A DNA stretch of 64,000 nucleotides from Patiria miniata. Lineage: Eukaryota > Echinodermata > Asteroidea > Valvatida > Asterinidae. The position numbers and the translations under genes were made by a program. Under the pieces are notes generated by a model that saw only the letters and a list, made by a program, of their open reading frames with translations, was not told where the DNA came from and did no database searches. Positions within the stretch are counted from its first letter, which is position 1. Every line of letters starts with the position of its first letter. Below are positions 12,415 to 24,500 of the stretch, one piece after another. The stretch spans positions 17,473,334 to 17,537,333 of the forward strand of contig NW_024037074.1 in the NCBI RefSeq assembly GCF_015706575.1, given 5' to 3'.

Positions 12415-15400
12415 CTATAAAGGTCTCATATGACTATTAACAGCTAATTTGTACATACACGCTGCACTGGTTAGGACAGCCACTGCCGTCACGATGACGT
12501 CAGCAACCTTCGGCAGCGCCACCACGGCAACAAAACCTAGCAGACCGCCCGTTGTAACCGCAGAAACTAGTATAGCCAATCCAGTCGCCCTGTGTATGTA
12601 TAGAGAAATAAATAACAAGTGTACATTATCACATGTACAAAATTGTTTATGATTTTAACTTAGGATTCAGTCTTTCACCCCCAAGCAAAAGCCTTTTCTA
12701 CGTCTGGAACTAGTCAACAACAAGTTCAATTTGGCTCGTGTTATGGTGCATATGGAAGTGAAATGTCTGCAGCCAGCGGGGAGGATTATCAGGATCGAAC
12801 TCCAAGGACAACAGGCGAACAACAGTTTAGATTTGGAATTGCAATAACCGGCCTACATAAGCCTGGGTTTTATTCATTGTAAAGTCCACACACCAAGAGG
12901 CCTCAAGTTAAATCGTTTACATGGTAACTTCAGGAGGAAAAAATTAATTTGTACAGCCCTGAAAAATTGCTATGTTTTGGAGCGATTGCACCTATGTCGT
13001 GCACTGAGATATAAGCTAAACGATTATCACAATTTGCTGAATGAAATGCCCAAGAATGCACCCTTTTAGCTTTCAAAGTTGAAAAGATGACCAAAAATTC
13101 AATCGGAACATTATTTGGGGGAAAAAAGTGAAACCTCAAGGCTGATTTTTGTTCTCCGGCTTGCGAGAATTGGATTTATTGTAGGGCCGCAAATAAATCA
13201 AAATTTGGGAAATAGTAACTTAATGGTTTTTTTGGTCGTTCGATCTCTCATTCAAAAGTTAAAAACTTTTGTATTGCTAAAAACAAACAAATAAAAATCA
13301 AATCTGTTTTCGGGGTGAAACTCGAAAATAACACCAACCTTTCAGATACCTTTCAGATAGGGGTTATTAAAAATTAAGCTATCATTATCTGGTCTGAATG
13401 AGAAACTTCTGTCTTTTTGTTGCAACACGTCCGTCAGCTTCGGCTTTTAAACTTTTGTTTGTTATTTTTTTTGTGGTAAATTGTCACTACCTTTTGTTGG
13501 TTGGGAATGACATTGCTGCTTGGACGGTGAGGGCGCTCCAGGCCATAAACCCGCCAAACTGGAGGCAGAAGAGGTGCGCAGCCGCAGTCCAGCCCGTCAG
13601 CGGAAAGAATCCGAAGAGTATTGTCACGGCTGTGATGAGGGCGCCACACACTGGGGGGAAAAATGACGAAAAGGAATGGTGAGGGCCCGTATACGAATTG
13701 AGCGTGCATGTTTGGCTACAGTTATGCAAAATGCAGTATCTTAGACCGCGTCCGAATTACTTCGTTATGGCTGGAAATAATACTCAAGTCTATGGAAAGT
13801 GGCCACAGTAATGGTCACTACTAATGGTCGGCCTACTCTCCATGACATGGACAGGCCTTTTGATTTTGAACGAATCTGCATTATGGTTGTATACAACCCG
13901 AAGTGAGATACCTGGACTCGTTTGGGTTGTAGGACTTCTCAAAATGCACAACAATGAGGGTGTGCTTCAACTGTTAATACCTTTTAGATGCCAATATGAT
14001 GGAAATAATCTTTGTAAGAGTAAAGAGGTGACTGCTTTTTATTGTAACTAGAATTCATTTATTTTCAAGATTAGTTTGTTTACACTGAAGCGGAGCAGAA
14101 TAGTAAACTGGACTTCACCTTGTAATTTCATATTAAACCAGAATTGTTGCGATACCCACGGATATCAATTGGGACAAATTGTACAGATATTAATACAATT
14201 CTCAAATTGCCGGTTAGCGAGTCGGTTTTATCGGCTTACTTACTGAATAGTCGCCATGTCTCAATTACTCGGCTAACGAGAACTGACAGAAAGAGGCCCA
14301 AGAAACCACCACAGTGCCCGGAGAGTACCCGCCAGTAAGCCCGGTCCGGGGCGAAGGGCACATCCACCGAACATCCACGGTCCCTAACCCCCGGTGCTGC
14401 TAGGCTGGAATTCACCAGCTCCGTACCACCCACGAACTGGCGTGGCGGCTGGAAGTCCGTGTTACGGAAGCGCGTGTTCACGAAGAGACAGCGGGTGAAG
14501 AGCGTCGCATCGCTGGCCACGTTTTCGAAGACGCACTCGGTGAAGGAGCATCCCGTGTACGACAAGTCGCGGAGATGGATGCCGAGGAAAGTGACATTCT
14601 GAAAACTTGTGTTGATGAATATCTGCTTCTCCAGTAATTTCGTGAATGTCGTGTCGCTGAAGGTGGCATTTGCGACGATGCTGGCGTTATATCTGCGTCC
14701 ATCCGCAATGATGAAATCTGTCATCCATAGTGTCCACGCACAGTAACTGTGAAAGAAGATAAAACGGATAGCTTAGCGCATCGATATGTTCACGCCTTCC
14801 GCTACGTGAACAATTTGGCTTAAGTTTTCAGTTTCTCCTTTTTACTTTTCAGAAATTATACTCTGCAGTTTTTTTCATCCCACAAAGCAGCCTAAATGAT
14901 TACCTTCTCTGAAAAGGATTCTTGTGACATTAACAAAAAATAAATAAATGGTACGAAGGTCTTAACCTGCCTCAATCCTCCATCATCCAGGCGGATTTGG
15001 AGAAGTCTGGAGGATTGAGGCTTAATGGCAAAAAGAAGGGTTGGTTGATTTTAGAGGATGCATTGTGTGGAGTTCGTAAGCTGTACCGAGCATTGTTTAG
15101 TACGTTCAGTCGTGCATTTATTGATGCTGGATATCATCGGCCATGCCTCTGAATGTCATCCGCACTGCCTTAACCCGTTAACAGTAATTGTTGGAGGATT
15201 TTGAAGGATTGAGGCAATGGTCAACCCTCCACTGAACAAATTCAAGAAATAATGGATGATTTTGGAGGATTGAGGCTGAATCAAATGTTTACATGGAGGA
15301 TTGAGGATGGTTCCTAGCCAAAAGGGCCTAGGGGATTAGGATGAAGCCAATGTCGCTACTCTTCAACGAATATGAAGCTGTCGTACTGTAGTAACGAGAA

Positions 15401-18400
15401 CAATGTAGTAAACGTTTTGGACATCGGACACAAAAACCTTCAATATTGTAACATTCTTCAAGTTTTTGAGTTTAAAAAAAACCCCTGTCATTTGAACTCG
15501 GTCCGAATAACAAAATGTGGATGTGTGCGTGTGTGTGGTTGTATAACAAGGAGTACATTTGAAACAGGCCCGCGGCACTTGTTTTTTTTTCATGAAAAAG
15601 TATCGGTCGTGTTTTTTCAACAATTTGCGACACAACACTGTGCCAATTCGGAAGCTAAAGCCAGTTGAAAAGAAACAATAATAATCGCAATTGTGACATG
15701 ATCCTATGTAATCAATTGGATTTTCCATCCAGTCAGAGTTCACCCATCCCAAGAGAGCGCATTGCAGCGCTAGCTTTCTTTTCCATTTTGATACGTAACA
15801 TTCGAACATAAAACTGTCCACCTCGGGAGAGAAACCAATGCTTACTCTGTACTCCTGCCGCTGACCGAAGGTCAAACATGGAGCAATAAAAACAATCCGC
15901 AGGGCTTAATGTAGGTATGGATTCCTTGCAAAATTAAACTATGCTCGACAACGCCTACGGCGATAAACTGAGCAGAAATGTGATTTGAGGTTTGGAAATG
16001 TACACCATGTAAATGGCAAAAGTTAGGTTCGGAGAGAGAAAAAAAACAATTTGCAGAAGATTGTGGGTATTGGAGGACTCCATACGACGTAATTTCCGCG
16101 CCCGCGGACGCGATTTGTCCCTCACTGGCTTGCATGAGTAAGCCTCACAGCGCCACCTCCAGTTCATGCACATACCCGAATGCGAAGGAGAAGGCACCCG
16201 CCATCATGACCAAAGTCTTCTTGTCCAAGATGGACGTCACATTCTTGACACCCTGGCAGGAGAGAAGAGAGCATTAAAAAAATGGGTAGTGAGACTTAAC
16301 GGGACACCGGCGGGTGCATGCCACAGCCACACTTAATTGGTCAACATATTATACTTCCTCCCGGCAAAAAATGAAATGAGTGCCACACTGTCTTAAATTT
16401 CCCAAAATATTGATAGACGGCTCAGTTCCCTGAAGTATAATAAACCTAGTTACATCAACGCACGCCTCTTTTTGATATGTAAATATGATCATGTTTGTGC
16501 CGCCGTCCTCCTTTCTTTTGATCACCATGGATGACGTGATCGGCATGAAAACAGAGTCATTTCAAATACAAAACCTTACAAATGAGATCTGTGTGAGATT
16601 CATATTTTCTTTTTAATTTTTAGCAGGATATCTCTGTTTTATGTTGTTGAGAAATCCGGCCTACCGTGTTCAATAGTCTCATGCAGCTCTGGAGGTGAGT
16701 GCTCGGGGCGGGCGGCTGTCGATCTCTGATATGCCGCTTCAGACGGTACAAACCATTAGCCTGAAACAAAAGTTTTCATGACGAAATTAAGACAGAACAA
16801 GAACACGACCAGAAAACATTAATTAAGGATAAAGTACAAGGTAAAAGTTTACCTCATGTTGAGAATGGTATGGTGCGTCCAGTGTTGTGTGGGACCATAG
16901 TGATATTATACCATCACGTCAGGGAACTATACAAAGATGGCTGCTTTGTGAATATCAACATATTGTTGGCCCGAACGTGGGTGTATTGTAAACGTTTTGT
17001 GATATTTATTATCTCCTTACTCTGTCTTTGAACATTTCAACTCCTGCTTCACCGTGGTTGAATGAGTAAACTTTTGCCAGTGTCTGGATCGCATTGGCCC
17101 AAAGTCTTTTCTAGAAGTAACAAAAAAAAAAATAGAAAATGCAAAATTATTACGAACGATATATAAACTATAAAGAAGAATGGCATCATGGCGAGTTTAA
17201 GCTCTCTGGACACTTTTTCTTTCTTAGAATAAATTGTCACCTTTTAATCAGCCTGGATTTTTCTTCGGGTGGACGAAGAATACAGTTATCTATACTATTT
17301 GGCAATAATTATAACACTAAAAGCAAATCGAAGACATCCGAAAGATTTTAGATCATTTGTACTCAAATAACTGTTCATAATTCAAGGTAAGCGTCTCTAG
17401 CAAAACGCTTTGTAAGTGGCGATTACAAAAGCCCTCTATTGATAAAGCGATACATGTAATAACTAATTTTGTTTTTACCTCTAGCAGAATATGTGGACTT
17501 CTTGGCAGAATGGCTGCGGCCAGTAGCATCGCGGAGGACAGTGGCAGAAGTGATAACACCATACAGAAGATGCGCCAATCAGCGAAGGTGCTTGGGGAAA
17601 AATCTCCGGAGGAAACTTCGCAAAGAGAACGAGGTTAAAATAACGATCAAAATTTAACCACAAACGATAATTGCACAGTGAAAGCAATCATTGTACACTA
17701 GCGCACCGCGAATCGAGGGTGCCGGTACAGGCTGATGGTAAAAGCACCCTCATTCGACACCCTTATCGCAACCCACAATAAAAGCCCTTTTCAAAGGGCT
17801 GCAGACGCCCCAAACAGAAATCATACTTTATTTATTTGAAAATTTGCGAATCGACAAAAAAAAAATCGAAGTGATAGAAGAGCATGGACAGTTCATCTTA
17901 AATCAATTAAATGGGGTGAGGTGGGGGTAGGGGTGGGGGTGGGGGCGTGGCGGTGGTTGGGGGATGACACTGACTTACCCATTCTTGTAACACTCGAGGT
18001 GAAGGCTGGTGTCACCAGGGGAACAAACATGGCTCCAAAGACCGTGAAGGCCAGCAGGGCACACGCCGTCTTCTGCGCCGTCCGTCTGGGCAGGAATTCG
18101 AAGACGTACGCGAAGGGGATGGAAATGACGCCACCGGTACTGTGGGAAACCAAGAACGAAGGAAACTAGACCACTAAGAAGGGGGAATTATTGGGATGTC
18201 CAGAGAGTACGTTATATTTAACAAGACATGATAGTGCTAAATAAATAGCAAGATGATGAATATTCCTTAATTTTTAGCAACTCATTTCCAAACTGTAATT
18301 TCATTGCCAAAGGTATTTCTTAGATCATATGCACCACAACATCGTGTTTTTTTTCTGTCACATGACTTATTAAGAAGGAAATGGCTACCGTGGAATACAA

Positions 18401-20267
18401 GGAGTACACGTGTTAAGCCCAACGTTGGAGAAAATATTAAACGAAAATTGCCAAAAGTTAATAGAGGGCGCCCTCGGCATAGAATGGTCAGGCGAGCTGT
18501 CCGCATGCTGTAATATGCTACTTGACAAGTGCCCCTTTTTATACTTGGGGAACAAAAACAAAGTTTGAGCGGGAGGGTAGACTTTTAAAAATGAGATTCC
18601 TGGCTATTTTCGAATTTCGAATCGAAAATATATTTTCTTTTTCAATTTCATAGCAATATAACAGTTATATACGTTTGAATGAGATTGACGTTTAGTTATT
18701 GTTGAATTACTTTTTTTCACAAAATTCGAATTATTGGCTGCCAGATATTAAATTCGGCTCTCGGAGGGCTGGGTCATTTTTGCACAATATGAAAGCTCGT
18801 TTGTAGAGGGTTACAGACGCCCAAAATCGGATTTAAGTAGATTTTTCGTTAAAACAAAACATACAAATTGAAAAAATTCGTTGGGAGATAAAACCCAACA
18901 TTTGAAGAGCACGGCGTATGCATCTTTAAAGACGGCAGAAGACAAAAGAAATAAATATATAACAAATAAATGAAAACAACCGCAATTCTCTATCGTCTTG
19001 GATGCCACTTCAACATTCTGGAAACAACAATTTTGGCTGAATGGACGAGGCTAAACGGGTCCATATAAGGCAAAATCAGGGAGGAAAACATCAGTCAGCC
19101 CTATACCCCTCCTTTCCGGTCCACAATTGCGTATACGAACCCAATACTAGCGATGGTGAGGAACACGAGGAGTGCGTCGCGGCTTTGGGCGAAGCCAGCT
19201 GCTATTGCCATCGAGAGACCGGCAATCGCAAGGCATACTCCGAGGGATGTACGTCTGGAGCCGAGGTCGGCAGCACACCCCCACAAGACACTGGCCAAGA
19301 TGACTCCGATGAAGACCGACCCTCCTGGAGAATACAGATGAGACGTTTCCGTTATCACCACTATTACAATCATTACCATCATCAATATTACAATCACCAC
19401 AAAATCTTTACCGTCAATTCCCCATCACCATCACCATTATCATCATCACCACCGGGTGTACATTCCCATATGTTCCCAAAACTATATTCCCCTTACCCTA
19501 ACCCTACCTCTTACCCTAAGGATTTTGGGGAACATAGGTATCGGGGAACATCGGACCACATCACCACCATATGCTTCACTAATTTCACCTTCCTCACTAT
19601 CACCACTGCCTTCAAATATCAAAATATTTGGCATATCACTCACTCTTATCACAATCATTTTTCATCTCGTGATTTTTCTTCCCGTACAGTACCAAAAATA
19701 TGAGTAAAATTTCCCCCCAAAATCAATTTATTTCTGTTCATGAACAAAATCTTATTTACTCAGCCATCCAGTTGTCGAATCGCTGAGACACATATCACGG
19801 GCGATATCAGGCATAAGAGACCCCACAAACGCCAGCTGCACACAGGCAAAGAAAAGCCCACAACCAGACACACAGAGCAAGAGCAGGTGAAACCTTCCCA
19901 AGCCGATCACGGTTAAAAGTTTGTCCACCATTGCCTCTATCTCGTCCGCTCCCTCTTGTGACCCTCTGGGTATCGAGGTGGTTGTGATGTCAGTCTGATA
20001 GGAGGGGGGATCTGCGCCTCGTCTGAGATCCTGCCCGTCTCTTGCCGGTCTAGAGTTCTGCTCTGAGATGGCATTGATGTCTTCCTGAGCATCAATGCTC
20101 AATTCGATGTCATCGTCCATCGCGCCAAAGCCAGGGGACTTGGCATCCGCCCGGCTGAATGCAAGTCCCCCATTACGTCCGCTGACCGAGAAAATCTCCT
20201 GCTCTTCATCGGAGTCATCGTCTTGGATGCTCCCTGCACCATCCGTGTAGTAGAGACCGGATGCCAT
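12415..20267 (-). CDS. SV2-like synaptic vesicle glycoprotein (SLC22B-type MFS transporter), complete, 10 exons
   Basis: Exons: 20267-19760, 19324-19141, 18139-17979, 17603-17479, 17110-17021, 16760-16665, 16252-16176, 14746-14244, 13650-13491, 12589-12415. They join in frame to 2079 nt (692 aa). The cytosolic N-terminus is long and acidic. TM1 begins near residue 115 (GLGRFHLLLL). Exon 2 carries the TM2-TM3 MFS motif GCAADLGSRR, and exon 3 has IPFAYVFEFLPRR. Exon 4 has DWRIF and the PRSPHILLE counterpart of the SV2 'PESPRFLLE' box. Exon 8 holds the luminal domain: pentapeptide repeats (CSFTECVFENV, FVNTRFRNTDF) at about residues 440-513 with N-glycosylation sites NAT, NTS, NVT and NSS. TM7-TM12 follow (AWSALTV, RATGLAIL). 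Vertebrate SV2 proteins share this layout and sit in secretory vesicles; that location is inferred here. The luminal repeats argue against SVOP. The exon 2 donor (GTTCGT) is weak but forced by phase. Confidence 0.9.
14970..15320. repeat. Repeat cluster built on GGAGGATTGAGGC
   Basis: Within SV2 intron 7 the 13-mer GGAGGATTGAGGC, or a near copy, occurs about four times on the plus strand (near 15012, 15193, 15261 and 15295) and once inverted as GCCTCAATCCTCC (near 14970). The first inverted and direct pair forms a hairpin. No coding potential is visible; it looks like a degraded foldback or tandem element. Confidence 0.6.
17913..17962 (+). repeat. G-rich run in SV2 intron 3
   Basis: Just beyond the exon 3 donor (minus-strand gene) the plus strand carries repeated GGGGG/GGGGTG blocks, at least five runs of four or more G. 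This is the template strand of the gene, so a G-quadruplex here could affect transcription rather than the RNA. That consequence is inference. Confidence 0.5.
19345..19455. repeat. Imperfect CAY-trinucleotide microsatellite
   Basis: A run of 'cac/cat/att' triplets (for example 'catcaccatcaccattatc') lies in intron 1 of the SV2-like gene, just outside the exon 2 acceptor. It is a simple repeat. The frame open through it on the plus strand is not a gene. Confidence 0.7.
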
Positions 20268-21526
20268 GTTGGTGTAGGATGTGCACTCACAACCTCATGA
20301 AATGATACATCTGTGGTTGTTCTAACAAAGCAACACTATTATGTGCGAAGTGTGTTGCGGACATCTGCGGCTAGAAATCGATATGGCTTTATTATTTACG
20401 AATCGATTTCCGATTCCACAGTCGATGGCACTGCATGTTGGTTCGAAACTGTGCTCGTTTAGTTAACAGACTGAATTTGTTTTGCAGCCTCCAAGTGTTA
20501 TGTGGACTAAGTGAGCAATTAAATTAGGCGGATGGTGTCAAGGGTGAAAGGGATGGGGGCCTTTTCGAGCGCCCTCTGCCACGAGTTTGATGTCACCAAA
20601 CATCTTGAGGTTGAGAGGGGGTAAAAAGATACACAGATGCTGTGTGCACCTTTCTTAATGTTAATTTGTCTGTTTCGAATCATCCAGCTCAGTTGGGAAT
20701 ATTCAAATTGGTTCGTATTTTACTCAAAGTCCTGGGAATAATGCGGTAAAGACAAATTAAGCAACACTTAATGATGTTTATGGATGACTGGTCATTTGAT
20801 TTAGTGCAGCACAACACAACAGGCCTGTGAGCTATTCCTGGCACGTATATAAAAAAATACAGTTGAACAAAAGAAAAACCGAATCCTTTTCGGACAGGGT
20901 TACATAACTATGAAAATGGCAAGTCCCTTTTTAGAAAAAAAAATAGATGGATTTTTAGGGTTAATTTTTGATCTTATATATCTTTTCGCTTCCCTTTTGT
21001 CCTTGGTTTTGCTTCTAAGACAATGAACCTTGAGCGATACTCATCTGTTAATAGGCTCCCATTTTAGTTGAACTTTGTACCACAAAAACAGACGTTGGTG
21101 ATTATCATTATTTATCATTATTATTAAAATATTCCTCACAACACTCATAAAATTCCATAAAAAACAAGCAGTGACCGAAATAGCCAATTAATGACTTTCA
21201 TGTTATGATTTTGTAACAGTGGAATCTGTGATGTATGGCGCTACACTTTACCGATGGGGTTATCTTATGCAGTTTGGTCTCTGGACAACGATAACTTTGC
21301 TTACACATTGATATCACGCCATCATCCTTGGTTGTTAGATAACATTATAAGAGATTATTTTCAATAATGAGAGGACTGTTTACCCAGCAATATGACATAA
21401 GAGTGGATCCAGTGACAACTAGTTCAGTTCGAGTTCTGCTTGAAACGCGACAGTGGTTTTTAAAGAGGTTAGTTTCAGTGTTTTAGTTTCTGTAAAGACC
21501 TCATTTTTGTTGTTTTTAAAAACAAA
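20268..21526. promoter_or_regulatory. Divergent spacer between the SV2-like gene and SLC22 gene A
   Basis: The ATG of the minus-strand SV2-like gene and the ATG of plus-strand SLC22 gene A are 1259 bp apart and point away from each other. Both 5' UTRs and promoters must therefore lie here, unless upstream non-coding exons exist. I could not identify a convincing TATA box or initiator, and there are no obvious transposons. Confidence 0.5.
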
Positions 21527-24500
21527 ATGAAGGTTGAGGACATTATTCCCCTACTGGGGAATTTCGGCCGTTACCAGTTATTCGTGGTTTTATACACTGG
21601 AGTGCTAAGTATTGTCGGATGTATGGTGAGTTTTGGCAATGTGTTCTTCGCAGCCGAAACGGATCATTGGTGCCAAGTTCTGCCAAAGGAAAATTGCTCC
21701 AGCTGGGCGGAGTTTCAAGACAACTGCACGGACGTGAAAAAGTCCATCCTCCTGCCTCCTCCAGAGAACGAGAACAGCAAGTATCCTTACTCCACTTGCC
21801 AGCAGTGGGACCTGCCACCTGGGTACGAGTTCGATCCATACGAGCCACTCAGCGAAGTCGACAATCATACTTACAAGGTGCCGTGCCAAGATGGATGGCA
21901 ATACGACACATCGCAGTACAAGACCACGACCATCTCAGATGTAAGATTTGCTCACTGCGTAGCCTGGCCGTATGAGACTAATTTTTATTTTATTTTTTGG
22001 ACGAGTACAAACTTGAAAATATTCAACATTGTGTCACTGTTTTGTATAGTCAAACAAAACGTTGTCGTTTATGACGATGTCGTCAAAGACTGTGACAGAG
22101 TGTGCACAGCCACTTGTGTGAGGAAATGAACACGCCATGTCAAAGGCTGAGTAGATCATTCGTTTGTGCATGTTTTTTCGTTTGAATCAACAAAAGTGCT
22201 CAAAATCTAAGACGGGTGCTCCACAACTAACGTGATGAAGTTTTAGCTCTATGAATGGTGCATTTTCTGAGAAAACAATAATCTAGAATCTCAATTTCAA
22301 TTCAAAAATTGCCGAGTCATATTTTGAGTTGCGCTCGACGGAAATCAGCATCCGGAGCACGTTCTCATTCAGCCGATGGCAGCTACGCGTCGATGCCATG
22401 CACTGAACGGACGAATCGTAGCAACCACGCGCGCGCGTGTGCATCCTGCCAACGCTTTGCCCGCCCCCATTTACGGATTCGCCCAATTACAAACCAACTA
22501 TATGAACAAACGGAAATTTCCAAAAATGCTTCACTTGACTCATCTTTGGAAATGACTATTGTTAAATGGTTATTGTTTTCTTCAAAATGACAGCATGACA
22601 GATGGAATAATTTCACAGGGAGTCATGTGCATTACTTTCTTTAAATTCGGTCAGTTACATTTTGGATAACTAGTGATCTACTCTACCTTTAAATAAGCAA
22701 ACAGGTGAAACAACAGTAAAGACAGTAAAATAGATGAAAAAGGGACAAACAGTTAAAATGCAATCACTGGCGTTAACAACACGACCTTAAAAGCAGCGCG
22801 ACCCATATTAAAGGCCATGTAGCTTGAACTGTAAATACAATAAATCATATACTTGATGTAAGATATTTCTGACATTTTGTTTGACATTAATTTCCCAGTT
22901 CGACCTGGTGTGTGACAAGAGAAGTCTGCCCAGCCTTGCTCAGTCCATTTACTTCGCGGGATTTTTGGTGGGATCTTTCGTCTGCGGCTCTCTTTCTGAC
23001 TGGTAAGCTCGCTTAACAGGTTGGGCCAATCAAGACATTAAGTTGAATTCGATGTGGTAATTTGGATAGAATCATTAGACAATTCAACAAATAACGAGGG
23101 AAGTATCAACGAACAGTCATCCTGTCAGCCAGCCAAACCAGCCGGCGAACCGGCCAGTCAAACAGCCAGCAAGCCAGTTAACCGGCCAGCCAGCCAGCCC
23201 GCCAACCCGCCGGGGAGCAGGGGAGCCAGCCAGCCAGCCAGCCAGCCAGCGGCCATTGCAGCCAGTCAACCATGCTTCCAACAAAAAGCTATTTTCCTGC
23301 CAATGAACCCGCCAGCAAACTCAGCCCGGCAAAAAAACTCTGCAATTCATAACAATTGAAAATTTAATCAAATTAAATATTCAAATTAAACGAAATCAGT
23401 GTTCTGTTTCCCTTTTGAAATCTATAGGATTGGTCGCAAGAAAACCGTTTTCGTTGGTGTGCTGTTTTTCGCCGTTGGCTCAATCGTCACGACATTCTCC
23501 GTGAACATCTACATGTACATGGCTTTCCGTTTCATCGCTGGCTTCGGCAACATTGGCTCTTACATCCCACTGTTTGTACTTCGTAAGAATATTTTGTCAC
23601 CTTTTGGAACAATTTGAATAGTCCATCTTGGCTCCCTCGGGGTCGGAAATAGACAAACTAGACTCGGGAAATGTCAACTTCCATTAACGAGGGATTAGGC
23701 CTTTATTATTAGGCCTATACATGCATGATCTTATACAATATGCTCTTATTTATGATTTGAGGGATAATTTGGTTTTCTTCACCTGGCTGCGATTTATGCC
23801 GTGGGATAGAACCTTGAGTACGTGCGTGCGGGGTTCAGGCTCGTTGGTTCAGTCAGCCGATGGGTCGAAATTCAAACGAGTTAATGCTACACATTTGACT
23901 CTTTATTCTTATTTGCAGAGTTGGAGTTCGTCGGGAAGTCATGGCGTACACCCGTTGCAATGTCTTCGGGTATATTCTTTGCGTTTGGATATTTCGTGCT
24001 TGCAGTGGCTGCGATGTACGTCAGCGAGTGGAGGACCCTCTCCTTGATCGTCTCACTCCCCACGCTGCTTTTCTTCATCCCGATTTTGTACGTATTTGTC
24101 AGCCAATCTGAAGCCATGATATTTATGAAGCTAATGACGTTTGCGGATGACAATTATTTTAGTTTTTTTTTCTGTGAAGATTTGTGTTAATTCTCATGGA
24201 TCTGTTGTCACAGGACGGAAAGGATGAAACATCGCTAACGTCAAGGAAACCACTCTCTGTATTGGCTCTTTCAGAGCGACTTTTCTTTACAGAAGAGACA
24301 AAAAGGAACACCTGTCATTCGCAAACCCCAAGTTTCAAGTCATGCTTGAATATCTGCTCCTTATTTAAACCCTTCATTCCGGGAATTCTCAAAAATTATA
24401 TTTCTTCACCACTAAAAATACTCCTGTAAGGCCAAAAAAAGTCTCCGGTTTCTGGTATGGAGCTTGTCCAAAAAGTGGTGCGGCGACGCGGCTTTTTTTT

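Noticed and set aside
19041-19703. Plus-strand 220-codon frame
   Set aside because: Its first part is antisense to SV2 exon 2 and the remainder translates a CAY microsatellite (H/Y-rich); it is a shadow.
21543-21901. Minus-strand frames opposite exon 1 of the SLC22 genes, recurring at 29605-30044 and 39463-39834
   Set aside because: They recur only because exon 1 is duplicated; the plus-strand frame has splice sites, TM segments and family motifs.
23054-23359. Plus-strand 101-codon frame rich in SQPASQPA repeats
   Set aside because: It is the translation of the CCAG simple repeat in intron 2 of SLC22 gene A, with no splice sites of its own.
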